The notes beneath the pieces were generated by a model, which did not search any database, was not told where the DNA came from, and saw only the letters and a list, made by a program, of their open reading frames with translations. A program made the translations under genes and the position numbers. Shown piece after piece: positions 1 through 11,637 of a stretch of DNA of 64,000 nucleotides (positions are counted from its first letter, which is position 1; every line of letters starts with the position of its first letter). Source of the DNA: Stenotrophomonas maltophilia (GTDB taxonomy: Bacteria; Pseudomonadota; Gammaproteobacteria; Xanthomonadales; Xanthomonadaceae); NCBI GenBank assembly GCA_002363385.1, contig DEVL01000006.1:372001-436000 (forward strand), in the 5' to 3' direction.

Positions 1-3361
<3,361 letters not shown>

Positions 3362-3442
3362 GAACCGCCGATTTTAGCAGACCGCAACGTGGCGGCCGCG
3401 TCAGCTGGCGGTGTCCGGATGCAGGCTTCCGCCATCTTCGAC

Positions 3443-3498
3443 GGTAGTGCCGGCCGGCACTACCTATTACGGGCAGCCGGCCAGCGGCCGGCGCTACC
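3443..3498. repeat. GTAG-type (SMAG-like) palindromic repeats
   Basis: A perfect 22-base palindrome at 3443-3464 (arm GGTAGTGCCGG) is followed at 3474-3498 by an inverted copy of the core CCGGCCAGCGGCCGG ending in CTACC. Both end in GTAG/CTAC and match the short palindromic repeats I remember from Stenotrophomonas maltophilia (SMAG). They fill the gap between the GNAT gene stop and the mfd start and could form RNA hairpins. Confidence 0.75.
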
Positions 3499-3525
3499 GA
3501 TCAGGGCAGGGGCATGCGCCCGGCG

Positions 3526-4071
3526 TCAGCTGTCGAGTTCGAGCACCATGCGCACCAAACCCGGCGTACCGTTCGGGTGCGGGATCGGCTGGAAACCCAG
3601 CGAGGCGGCCAGCTGCTTCATCGGCTCGTTTTCTTCGGCGACATCGCCGTACAGACGGTCCAGGTACTTGCCGCGCGCCCACTTGACCAGCTTGCGCATC
3701 AACTGCCTGCCCAGCCCTTGGCCGACCAGGAAGCGGCTGACCAGGATCGCGTACTCGGCTTCGCGGGTGCCGGGGATGATCGAAGCGCGTGCGACCGCAC
3801 CCACCACGGCTTCACCGGCGGGCAGCGACTCGGCAGCGACCAGGGTGATTTCGCTCTTGGGATTGGGGTGGGTCAGGCGCTGCGTGGTTTCCGGCGACAG
3901 CTCGGTCACCGACTGCAGGAAACGATCGCGGATTTCCTCCGGCCCGAACAGGCTGAAGGCGGCATGCAGCGGCGGGCCGTCTTCCGGCCGGATGGGGCGG
4001 ATCAGCAGCTCGTGGCCACTGGGTGCCTTGAAGATTTCGTGCCAGGGCGGCATGCGGTTACGGGTAGCCAT
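3526..4071 (-). CDS. GNAT family N-acetyltransferase
   Basis: Predicted acetyl-CoA-dependent acetyltransferase of 181 residues. The N-terminal part (LLIRPIRPEDGPPLHAAFS) is typical of the stand-alone GNAT proteins related to the acetyltransferase domain of Pat-type protein acetyltransferases. The acetyl-CoA pyrophosphate-binding motif is seen as VGQGLGRQL near residue 116, followed by the usual C-terminal strand with GFQPIPHPNG. The substrate cannot be told from sequence. It lies in the same orientation between rlmJ and mfd. The start at 4071 (MATRNRMPPW) gives a complete domain. Confidence 0.85.
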   Translation of the reverse strand: MATRNRMPPWHEIFKAPSGHELLIRPIRPEDGPPLHAAFSLFGPEEIRDRFLQSVTELSPETTQRLTHPNPKSEITLVAAESLPAGEAVVGAVARASIIPGTREAEYAILVSRFLVGQGLGRQLMRKLVKWARGKYLDRLYGDVAEENEPMKQLAASLGFQPIPHPNGTPGLVRMVLELDS

Positions 4072-4163
4072 ACCGGTGATTCCTTGGTGGTCTCAGGATT
4101 CTCGCATCCCGGGTGCAGCGTTCCGTGAACGGATCACTCACGCCGATCCGGCCGGGAGGAGCC

Positions 4164-4189
4164 GGCCAGGCCGGGGTTCCGGTCTGGCC
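4164..4189. repeat. Intergenic 11-base inverted repeat
   Basis: Arms GGCCAGGCCGG and CCGGTCTGGCC flank the loop GGTT, with one G/T wobble pair. It lies just after the rlmJ stop on the minus strand. No T-run follows, so it is better described as an intergenic hairpin, possibly a weak terminator or mRNA-stabilising element. Confidence 0.5.
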
Positions 4190-4198
4190 TGAAGGGGG

Positions 4199-5056
4199 TC
4201 ATTCGGCCTGCTTGAGCCACTGCAGGCGGGTCGAGGCACCGGCCTCGCCCAGGTGCTGCTTGAGCGCCGGCATGGCCGGGGCCAGGACCTGGTCGAACTG
4301 CCATGGCGGGTTCAACAGCAACATGCCGCTGCCATTGAGCCGCAGCGGGGAGTCGTCCGGGCGGATCAGCAGCTCGGCGGTCAGCACCGATTTCACCGGC
4401 AGGGCACAGGCCTTGCGCAGGAAGTGCAGGATGGTCCGGCGCTGCTTGATCGGGAACCAGATCGCAAAGCTGGCCTGCGGCCAGCGGCCCAGGATCTCCG
4501 TCACCGAGGCCAGGATGGCCTGGTATTCGGCGTCCTGCCCCTCGTAGGGCGGGTCGATCAGCACCAGCCCACGGCCGATCTTCACGCCGTTGGCCTTGGG
4601 CGGCAGCAGCTTCTTGTTCTGGGCATAGCCATCGGCGTGGTACACGGCCACCCGGCTGTCATGGGCGAACAGCGCCTTCAGCGCGGCGGCCTCGGCATCC
4701 TGCACCTCGCAGACGGCCATGCGGTCCTGCTCGCGCAGGGTCTGGGCGGTCAGCAGCGGCGAGCCGGGGTAGCTGATCATCGCCCCTACCGGGTTGTCGG
4801 CCTGGACCGCCTTGAGATAGCGCTCCACCACCGCGGGCAGCTGCGGCTGGGCCATCAGGCGCATCACGCCGTCTTCGGCCTCCAGCGTCTTGCGGCTTTC
4901 CTCGCTGGCCAGCAGGTAGCGGCCGGCGCCGCCGTGGGTGTCCAGCACGAAGAACGGGCTGTCCTTGCGCTTGAAGGTGTCGAGCAGGGCAAGCTGCACG
5001 ATGTGCTTGAGCACATCGGCATGGTTGCCGGCATGGAAGGCGTGGCGGTAATTCAT
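4199..5056 (-). CDS. rlmJ: 23S rRNA (adenine-2030-N6)-methyltransferase RlmJ
   Basis: SAM-dependent methyltransferase that modifies A2030 of 23S rRNA. The 285-residue product starts MNYRHAFHAGNHADVLKH, the family's conserved N-terminus, and carries the catalytic motif DPPYE at residues 168-172, the type used by N6-adenine methyltransferases. Length agrees with E. coli RlmJ (280). Longer upstream reading in this frame lies antisense to creB and is rejected in favour of the ATG at 5056. It is divergent from creB, with 45 bases between the two starts. Confidence 0.95.
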   Translation of the reverse strand: MNYRHAFHAGNHADVLKHIVQLALLDTFKRKDSPFFVLDTHGGAGRYLLASEESRKTLEAEDGVMRLMAQPQLPAVVERYLKAVQADNPVGAMISYPGSPLLTAQTLREQDRMAVCEVQDAEAAALKALFAHDSRVAVYHADGYAQNKKLLPPKANGVKIGRGLVLIDPPYEGQDAEYQAILASVTEILGRWPQASFAIWFPIKQRRTILHFLRKACALPVKSVLTAELLIRPDDSPLRLNGSGMLLLNPPWQFDQVLAPAMPALKQHLGEAGASTRLQWLKQAE

Positions 5057-5101
5057 CGGCGCAGTGTACGGGGCGGCGGGCCCAGCGGCTATGCTGCGCG
5101 C

Positions 5102-5791
5102 ATGAGCCACCCTCTGCACAACGTCCTGGTGGTCGAGGACGAAGCCGCCATCGCCGACACCGTTCTGTATGCACTGCGCAGCGAAGGCTATGGCGCCGAG
5201 CATTGCCTGCTCGGCGGTGAAGCACTGGCCCGCCTGCGCCAGCACCCCGTCGATGTGGTGGTGCTGGATGTCGGCCTGCCGGACATGAGCGGCTTCGAGG
5301 TCTGCCGAACGCTGCGGACCTTCAGTGAGGTGCCGGTGATCTTCCTGACCGCGCGCAATGACGAATTCGACCGCGTACTCGGCCTGGAACTCGGCGCCGA
5401 TGACTACATGGCCAAGCCGTTCTCGCCGCGCGAGCTGGTGGCGCGGGTACGGGCACGCCTGCGCCGGTCCGCGGCCCCTGCCGACACCGCGGGCTGGCAG
5501 CAGTTCGGACGCTTCTCGATCGACCGCGAGGGCAGCCGGATCCGCTTCGGTGACCAGCCGTTGGATCTGACCCGCTACGAATACGCGCTGATGGCGGCCC
5601 TGCTGCAGCGCCCCGGTGCGATCCTCAGCCGCGCCCAGTTGATGGACCGCGGCTGGGACAGCGACGCCGACAGCGCCGACCGCACCGTGGATACCCACGT
5701 CAAAACCCTGCGCGCCAAGCTGCGTGCCGCGGGCGCAGAGACCGACCCGATCCGCACCCACCGTGGCCTTGGCTACGCACTGGAGGTGTAG
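5102..5791 (+). CDS. creB: Two-component response regulator CreB
   Basis: OmpR-family response regulator of 229 residues. The receiver domain has the phosphoacceptor Asp56 (VLDVGLPD) and Lys105 (AKPFSP); the C-terminal winged helix ends in RTVDTHVKTLRAKLR and HRGLGYALEV. The order creB-creC-creD, with creC two bases downstream, identifies it as CreB and not a generic OmpR regulator. CreBC-type systems (BlrAB in Aeromonas) act through a direct repeat called the cre tag, and such a site is found in front of creD here. Confidence 0.92.
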   Translation: MSHPLHNVLVVEDEAAIADTVLYALRSEGYGAEHCLLGGEALARLRQHPVDVVVLDVGLPDMSGFEVCRTLRTFSEVPVIFLTARNDEFDRVLGLELGADDYMAKPFSPRELVARVRARLRRSAAPADTAGWQQFGRFSIDREGSRIRFGDQPLDLTRYEYALMAALLQRPGAILSRAQLMDRGWDSDADSADRTVDTHVKTLRAKLRAAGAETDPIRTHRGLGYALEV

Positions 5792-5793
5792 GC

Positions 5794-7251
5794 ATGCGGC
5801 TGGGCCTGAAACTCTTCCTGGGCTTCTTCCTGATCGTGGGTATCGCCGCGTTCTTCGTGATGCGTATCTTCGTCAACGAAGTGAAGCCGGGCGTGCGCCA
5901 GGCGATGGAGTCCACGTTGGTCGATGCCGCCAACGTGCTGGCGGAAATGGCGGCCGCCGATCTCAAGGCCGGGCAGATCCGCGAGGGCCGCTTCGTCGCC
6001 GATCTGGCGCGCGCCAAACGCCGCGACCCGAAGGCGATGGTGTGGCGCTTTCCCAAGCGCACGCTGGACTACCAGGTCACCATCACCGATGCCAAGGGCA
6101 TCGTGGTGTACGACTCGACCGGCCGCGATGTCGGTCGCGACAATTCGCGCTGGAACGACGTCTACCGGACGCTGCGCGGCGAGTACGGCGCGCGCTCCAG
6201 CCCGGAGACCCCGGGCGACGACACCCATTCGGTGATGCACGTGGCCGCACCGATCTTCGACCCGGCCGACGGGCGCACGCTGATCGGCGTGCTCAGTCTG
6301 GCCCAGCCCAACCGCAGCATCGATCCGTTCATCGCGGCCAGCCAGCGCGCCATCATCAAGCGCGGTGCGTGGTTGATCGGTCTGTCAGCGCTGATCGGGC
6401 TGCTGATGACCGCGTGGCTGATGCACGGCGTGAACCGGCTCAACCGCTACGCCAAGGCGGTCAGCGCCGGTGAACCGGTGCCGCCGCCGAAGCCGCGCCG
6501 CGATGAGATCGGTGACCTGGGCCAGGCGCTGGAAACCATGCGCCGCAAGCTGGAAGGCAAGGCGTACGTGGAGCAGTACGTACAGTCGCTGACGCATGAA
6601 ATGAAGAGCCCGCTGGCCGCGATCCGCGGCGCGGCCGAGCTGCTGCAGGAGCCGTTGCCCGATGCCGACCGCGCGCATTTTGCCCGCAGTATCGAAGGCC
6701 AGGCGCAGCGCCTCACCGAGACCATCGACAAGCTGCTGGCGCTGGCCGAGGTGGAGCAGTACGGCTGGCTGCAGAAGCATGAGCGGATTGCCTTGATGCC
6801 CTTGCTGCAGTCCGCCGCCGACGCGGTGGCCGTGCGTGCGCAGGCCGCCGGGGTCACGATCGCAGTGGAGGCACGGGCCGAGAGCGTGCAGGGCGATGGC
6901 TATCTGCTGCGCCAGGCCCTCAACAATCTGCTGGAGAATGCCGTGGCCTTCTCCCCGGCGGGCAGCAGCGTCACGCTCGGTGCCGGTGCGGAAGGCGAGG
7001 GCATCGCCTTGACCGTGGCCGACCGCGGCAGCGGCGTGCCGGACTACGCGCTAGATCGCGTGTTCGAACGCTTCTATTCCCTGGCACGTCCGGCCACCGG
7101 CCAGCGCAGCTCCGGCCTGGGCCTGTCGTTCGTGCAGGAAGTGGCCCGCCTGCATGGCGGCCGTGTGAGCCTGAGCAACCGTGATGACGGCGGTGCGCAG
7201 GCGGTGTTGTGGCTGCCGTCGCGGCTGCCCTCGGTACTGCCGCGGCGCTGA
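5794..7251 (+). CDS. creC: Two-component sensor histidine kinase CreC
   Basis: Inner-membrane histidine kinase of 485 residues. A first membrane segment near residues 6-26 and a second near 190-210 enclose a periplasmic sensor region; a HAMP linker follows. The phosphoacceptor is His268 in LTHEMKSPLAAIRGAAELL, and the ATPase domain shows NNLLENAVAFSP, DRGSGVPD and SSGLGLSFV. It starts two bases after the creB stop, so the pair is translationally coupled. The signal sensed is not visible from the sequence. Confidence 0.92.
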   Translation: MRLGLKLFLGFFLIVGIAAFFVMRIFVNEVKPGVRQAMESTLVDAANVLAEMAAADLKAGQIREGRFVADLARAKRRDPKAMVWRFPKRTLDYQVTITDAKGIVVYDSTGRDVGRDNSRWNDVYRTLRGEYGARSSPETPGDDTHSVMHVAAPIFDPADGRTLIGVLSLAQPNRSIDPFIAASQRAIIKRGAWLIGLSALIGLLMTAWLMHGVNRLNRYAKAVSAGEPVPPPKPRRDEIGDLGQALETMRRKLEGKAYVEQYVQSLTHEMKSPLAAIRGAAELLQEPLPDADRAHFARSIEGQAQRLTETIDKLLALAEVEQYGWLQKHERIALMPLLQSAADAVAVRAQAAGVTIAVEARAESVQGDGYLLRQALNNLLENAVAFSPAGSSVTLGAGAEGEGIALTVADRGSGVPDYALDRVFERFYSLARPATGQRSSGLGLSFVQEVARLHGGRVSLSNRDDGGAQAVLWLPSRLPSVLPRR

Positions 7252-7263
7252 TCGCCGCCGCAC

Positions 7264-7279
7264 TTCACACTGACTTCAA
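7264..7279 (+). promoter_or_regulatory. cre-tag-like CreB binding site upstream of creD
   Basis: TTCAC, six bases (ACTGAC), then TTCAA. This agrees with the CreB/BlrA cre tag TTCACNNNNNNTTCAC at nine of ten fixed bases. It sits about 65 bases in front of the creD ATG in the creC-creD gap. An approximate third half-site, TTCGC, occurs at 7293. Confidence 0.75.
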
Positions 7280-7343
7280 ACTCGGCACAAACTTCGCACA
7301 CCGGCGCGCGCGAAGCTGGCCCCCTCCCAACCGAGGACGGGTC

Positions 7344-8663
7344 ATGAAATCCCTGAAGATGCTGTTGCGGTTCGCCATTGTGGGCGGGCTGATCCTGTTG
7401 CTGCTGATTCCGCTGAGCCTGATCAAGGGCGTGATCCGCGAGCGTGAGGCGTACCGCGACGAGGCCTACCAGCGCGTTGCACAGAGCCGCGCCGGCGCGC
7501 AGATACTGACCGGCCCGATCCGCGTGGTGCCGTGGACCGAGACCCGCGAGGTCGAGGTGGTGGATGCGGCCGGCAACAAAAAGAAGGAGAAGCAGGTCGA
7601 GCAGGGCCAGTGGCTGCAGATGCCGGCCACGCTCAAGGTAGACGGCGTGATGCAGCCGGACGAGCGCCGCGTCGGTCTGTTCCGCGTGCCGGTCTACAGC
7701 TGGAAGGCCATGATCACGGCCGAATTCGCCGATGACGACTACCCGGTGAAAACGGGGCGTACGTATGGCACGCCCTTCCTGACGGTCGGCATCGCCGATG
7801 TGCGTGGCCTGGTCGGTTCGCCGAACCTGCGCGTGGATGGCAACGCCGTGACGCTGTTACCCGATGCCGGCGGCGTCAGTGGCATCGGCACGGGCCTGCA
7901 TGTCGGCCTGCCGGGCCTGGCGGATGAACGGGGTGGCGTGCTCAAGGGCAGCAAGGTCGAGCTGGAGCTGGTGCTGGATGGCACCCGGTCGCTGTCGGTG
8001 GTGCCGGTGGGCGATGACAGCCGCATCGCGCTGCGCTCGCCGTGGCCGCATCCGCTGTTCGGCGGCAGCTTCCTGCCCAATGAGCGCAAAGTGGACGCGC
8101 AGGGCTTCGACGCCCAGTGGGCGGTGTCCTCGCTGGCCTCGCGTGCCCAGCACCAGCTGCGCAACCGCCCGGACATCGACGCTGAAGCGGTGAGCGTGGA
8201 GCTGGTCAATCCGGTCGATGTCTATACCCAGGCCGACCGCGCCAGCAAGTACGGCATCCTCTTCATCCTGCTCACCTTCGTCGGCTTCATCCTGTTCGAG
8301 CTGATCAAGCAGCTGCGCATCCACCCGCTGCAGTACCTGATGGTCGGCTTGGCGCTGGCGATCTTCTTCCTGCTGCTGCTCAGCCTCTCCGAGCACATCG
8401 CGTTCTGGCAGGCGTATGCACTCTCGGCGCTCGCCTGTATCGGCATCCAGACCGTGTATCTGTCCGGCGTATTGAAGAGCTGGAAACGCGGTCTGGGCTT
8501 TGCGCTGATGCTCAGCGCCCTGTATGGCGCGCTGTACGGGCTGCTGATCTCGGAGAACAACGCGTTGCTGATGGGCTCGCTGCTGCTGTTCGGCGTGCTG
8601 GCCGCGGTGATGTGGGTGACCCGCCGGGTCGATTGGTACGAACTCGGCGCAAGCCTGAAGTAA
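7344..8663 (+). CDS. creD: Cell envelope integrity protein CreD
   Basis: Inner-membrane protein of the CreD family (E. coli CreD about 450 residues, here 439). A first membrane helix (LLRFAIVGGLILLLLIPLSL) is followed by a large periplasmic domain and, from about residue 305, a block of closely spaced helices ending in a cytoplasmic tail. In other proteobacteria creD is the main target of CreBC and is linked to envelope stress and beta-lactam responses. The cre tag 65 bases upstream implies its own CreB-driven promoter, although it is also downstream of creC. Confidence 0.92.
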   Translation: MKSLKMLLRFAIVGGLILLLLIPLSLIKGVIREREAYRDEAYQRVAQSRAGAQILTGPIRVVPWTETREVEVVDAAGNKKKEKQVEQGQWLQMPATLKVDGVMQPDERRVGLFRVPVYSWKAMITAEFADDDYPVKTGRTYGTPFLTVGIADVRGLVGSPNLRVDGNAVTLLPDAGGVSGIGTGLHVGLPGLADERGGVLKGSKVELELVLDGTRSLSVVPVGDDSRIALRSPWPHPLFGGSFLPNERKVDAQGFDAQWAVSSLASRAQHQLRNRPDIDAEAVSVELVNPVDVYTQADRASKYGILFILLTFVGFILFELIKQLRIHPLQYLMVGLALAIFFLLLLSLSEHIAFWQAYALSALACIGIQTVYLSGVLKSWKRGLGFALMLSALYGALYGLLISENNALLMGSLLLFGVLAAVMWVTRRVDWYELGASLK

Positions 8664-8672
8664 GGAGCGACC

Positions 8673-9104
8673 ATGAGCTGGCGTCGTTGTCTTCATGAAC
8701 GTGTGCGCCGGGCGTTGCCCGCCCGGCTGGAGTTGGCTTCGCTGCTGGACGGCGAGGCGTCGGGATGGCCTTCACCGTTGACCGCACTACCCGGCGTGCA
8801 GTCCACCCCGGGATTGGTCCGCTTCGGCCTGGCGCCGGTCACCCGCGATGCGATCACAGCCCACGGGCTGCGCTTTCTGGAACAGGCACGGCAGGCGCGA
8901 GGGCGCCTGCCACTGCCGCGATGGTGTGGCGCGTATCGGCCTTGGCGCGAAGGCGCCCAGGCCCTGCGCGAGATCGGTATCGGCGGGCTGCCGCTGGACT
9001 GGCCCGTGCATGCCCCGGTCTACGCCAGCGCCTCGGAGGATCGCAGCCGCTGGCTGCTGGTGCTGCCGTCCCGTGGCCAGCTCTGGTACGGCTGGTTGGA
9101 ATGA
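8673..9104 (+). CDS. Conserved hypothetical protein downstream of creD
   Basis: I do not recognise this 143-residue protein. It has no signal peptide or membrane segment and is rich in Arg, Trp and Leu (PRWCGAYRPWREGAQALREIG; ending GQLWYGWLE). It starts nine bases after the creD stop, with GGAG eight bases before the ATG, so it is probably cotranscribed with creD and may belong to the CreB response. Codon use looks like its neighbours. Function unknown. Confidence 0.75.
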   Translation: MSWRRCLHERVRRALPARLELASLLDGEASGWPSPLTALPGVQSTPGLVRFGLAPVTRDAITAHGLRFLEQARQARGRLPLPRWCGAYRPWREGAQALREIGIGGLPLDWPVHAPVYASASEDRSRWLLVLPSRGQLWYGWLE

Positions 9105-9189
9105 CCATGACTCTTGGCCCGGGGGCGCGCGGGCCGCCCTCGATAGACTCGGGGATTGTTCGTGGTCTGGCCGCAAGGCGGGGGTAATC

Positions 9190-10791
9190 GTGTTCAAGTG
9201 GGGCATGTTGAGCGTGGCATTGGCATTGAGCGGCGTCGCCGAAGCACAGACGAAGGAAACGGTGGACCTGGATATGGTCAGCCGCATCCGCCAGGAAGCC
9301 TTCCACCGGTCGCAGGTGATGGCGACCTTCAGCCATCTGACCGAGCAGATCGGTCCGCGCCTGACCAATTCCCCCGCGATGGGCGAGGCCAACACCTGGA
9401 CCCGCAGCAAGTTCAACGAGTGGGGCCTGGTCAACGTGCATGACGAGGCCTTCGATGCATTCGGTCGCGGCTGGGAGTTCAGCAACGCCAGCGTGGAACT
9501 GCTGAGCCCGCGCGTGGCGCCCCTGTATGCGCTGCCCAAGGCCTGGACCCCGGGCACCAACGGCCCGGTCGAGGGTGAGGTGATCAAGGTCGAGATCAAG
9601 AAGCTCGCCGACCTGGATCAGTACAAGGGCAAGCTCGCCGGCAGGATCCTGCTGCTCAACGATGCGCGCGATTACGAACGGGCCACCAAGTCCGATTCGC
9701 ACCGCCACGATGACGCCGGCCTGGCCGAGCTGCAGGTGTTCGCGGTGCCCAAGGACGTTGCCGATGCCAAGGCCGACCGTGCCAAGAAGGCCAAGGAATA
9801 CCTGGAGAAACAGGAGCTGACCCGCGCCACCAACGCCTTCTTCTCCGAGCAGGGCGTGCTGGCCACGATCAGCATCAGCGGCTGGGACAACGGCATCATC
9901 CGTGTCGGTGGCGGTGGCTCGCGCAAGGCCGGTGAACCGGTCGGCGTGCCCGAGCTGGCGATGATGGCCGAGCACTACAACCAGCTGGTGCGGGCGGTCG
10001 ACCAGAAGCAGGCGGTCAAGCTGCGGGTGAATGTCGAGGCCCGTTTCACCGATACCCAGGACCAGCCCGGCTACAACACGCTGGCCGAGATCCGCGGCAG
10101 CGGCAAGGCTGATGAGATCGTGATGCTTGGCGCGCACATGGATTCCTGGCATACCGGCACCGGCGCGGCCGACAACGCGGCCGGCGTGGCGGTGATGATG
10201 GAAGCCATGCGCATCCTCAAGGCGGTCGGCGCCAAACCCAGGCGCACCATTCGCGTGGCGCTGTGGAGTGGCGAGGAGCAGGGGCTGATCGGCTCCCAGG
10301 ACTACGTGTCCAAGCACTTCGCGCGCTACCCCGAGCCGACCGACCCGACGCAGCTCAAGTTGCCGGCCTCGATGCGTGAACCCACCGGCGCCCTGCAGCG
10401 CCAGCGCGATTACGACAAGTTCTCGGCGTACTTCAACATGGACAACGGCTCGGGCCGCTTCCGCGGCATCTACGCGCAGGAGAACCTGGCCGCGGTGCCG
10501 ATCTTCGAAGCGTGGCTGGCCCCGTTCCACGATGTGGGCGCCACCACCGTGGCCACGCGCAACACCGGCAGCACCGATCACATCGCGTTCGATCGCGTCG
10601 GCCTGCCCGGGTTCCAGTTCATCCAGGATCGCCTGGATTACTTCACCAACGTCCACCACAGCAACCTGGACACCTGGGACCACGCCGAGCCGGAGGACCT
10701 GAAGCAGGCCGCTGCGATCGTGGCCTCGTTCGTCTACAACGCGGCCATGCGCGAGGAAAAGCTGCCGCGCAAACCGTTGCTGACGCCCTGA
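9190..10791 (+). CDS. Secreted M28 family zinc metallopeptidase
   Basis: Exported di-zinc aminopeptidase/carboxypeptidase-like protein of 533 residues. I chose the GTG at 9190, which is preceded by a purine-rich GGCGGGGG and gives a signal peptide (MFKWGMLSVALALSGVAEAQ); an ATG at 9205 is the alternative. A PA-like region precedes the catalytic domain. Zinc ligands and catalytic residues of the M28 family are visible: His316 and Asp318 (GAHMDSWH), Asp328 (AADNAAG), Glu362/Glu363 (WSGEEQG) and the late His in VHHSNLDTWDH. It converges on a lipoprotein gene with only eight bases between. Confidence 0.9.
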   Translation: MFKWGMLSVALALSGVAEAQTKETVDLDMVSRIRQEAFHRSQVMATFSHLTEQIGPRLTNSPAMGEANTWTRSKFNEWGLVNVHDEAFDAFGRGWEFSNASVELLSPRVAPLYALPKAWTPGTNGPVEGEVIKVEIKKLADLDQYKGKLAGRILLLNDARDYERATKSDSHRHDDAGLAELQVFAVPKDVADAKADRAKKAKEYLEKQELTRATNAFFSEQGVLATISISGWDNGIIRVGGGGSRKAGEPVGVPELAMMAEHYNQLVRAVDQKQAVKLRVNVEARFTDTQDQPGYNTLAEIRGSGKADEIVMLGAHMDSWHTGTGAADNAAGVAVMMEAMRILKAVGAKPRRTIRVALWSGEEQGLIGSQDYVSKHFARYPEPTDPTQLKLPASMREPTGALQRQRDYDKFSAYFNMDNGSGRFRGIYAQENLAAVPIFEAWLAPFHDVGATTVATRNTGSTDHIAFDRVGLPGFQFIQDRLDYFTNVHHSNLDTWDHAEPEDLKQAAAIVASFVYNAAMREEKLPRKPLLTP

Positions 10792-10799
10792 GGGACGGT

Positions 10800-11498
10800 C
10801 TACCGGGCCAGCGACGGCCCGGTGCGGGGCGTGGGATCGAGCGAGAAGGCGAGGCGGTAGCCTGTGGGCCCGCCGTCTGCGGACAGAATGCTGCGCACCA
10901 TCGCTTCGTTGACCGGCAACTGGCGGCTTACCGCATCACGGGGCGCCCCGAACAGCACGGACGGATTTTCCAGCGCGCCGGTGATCTCGCCCAGACAATG
11001 GGAAATGCCGCAGTGCAGGCGGCTCAGCCGCGGCGCGTCCGGGCCGGTGCCCAGCCGTTGCTGCAACGCGTGCTGATAGCTGCTGCGGACGTCCTGCGCG
11101 TCCCCATCGGTGGCGTAGGCGCGGTCCAGTGCCGCCATGGCCTGGTCGAAGCGCGGGCCGTCATTGAGCAACTGCCGCAGCGCATCCGAAGACAGGCCAT
11201 CGGCCAGGCCAAGCGCCCGTTCCGTGTCGCCGGCTGCGGTCGAGGAGTTGACGGCTGGCGTCTGCATGCCAGTGAGCGAGCCCGAAGGGAGCGTGCCGGG
11301 TGGCCGCGTGGACGCGCTGGACCCCACGCCCGCCGGTACCGCGTGCTGGGCGGGTGGGGTCGTGGCCACTGAGGCACCCACCGCGCCATCGGTGCCAGGT
11401 GCAGAACACGCGCCCAGTGCAGCGACCAGGACCAGGGCGATGACAGTGCGTGTGGCGGTGTGGTGCAGGGACGGCGGCTCAAGGCGGGAGGTTGTCAT
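10800..11498 (-). CDS. Small lipoprotein of unknown function
   Basis: A 232-residue predicted lipoprotein. The N-terminus carries a hydrophobic stretch and a lipobox (ALVLVAALGAC). A low-complexity Thr/Pro/Ala/Ser linker of about 60 residues leads to a C-terminal domain with two nearby cysteines (RLHCGISHCLGE), probably a disulfide. I chose the ATG at 11498; an ATG at 11531 would add eleven residues. The family is unknown to me. It is divergent from gltX. Confidence 0.75.
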   Translation of the reverse strand: MTTSRLEPPSLHHTATRTVIALVLVAALGACSAPGTDGAVGASVATTPPAQHAVPAGVGSSASTRPPGTLPSGSLTGMQTPAVNSSTAAGDTERALGLADGLSSDALRQLLNDGPRFDQAMAALDRAYATDGDAQDVRSSYQHALQQRLGTGPDAPRLSRLHCGISHCLGEITGALENPSVLFGAPRDAVSRQLPVNEAMVRSILSADGGPTGYRLAFSLDPTPRTGPSLAR

Positions 11499-11637
11499 GG
11501 TCGATGGATGAAAAACGGGCAATCCCGCCATCAGACCATGTCCACGCCCGGCAGGCAGTAGGGATTATCCGATTTAGGCAGGGTCCGGCCGGGACAGGTA
11601 AAATTGCCGGGATTCCGTTTCCCGCCCTGAGCCCTCC

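Noticed and set aside
8854..10683. Minus-strand open frame of 609 codons over the M28 peptidase
   Set aside because: Antisense shadow with no domain; the plus-strand product has signal peptide and zinc ligands.
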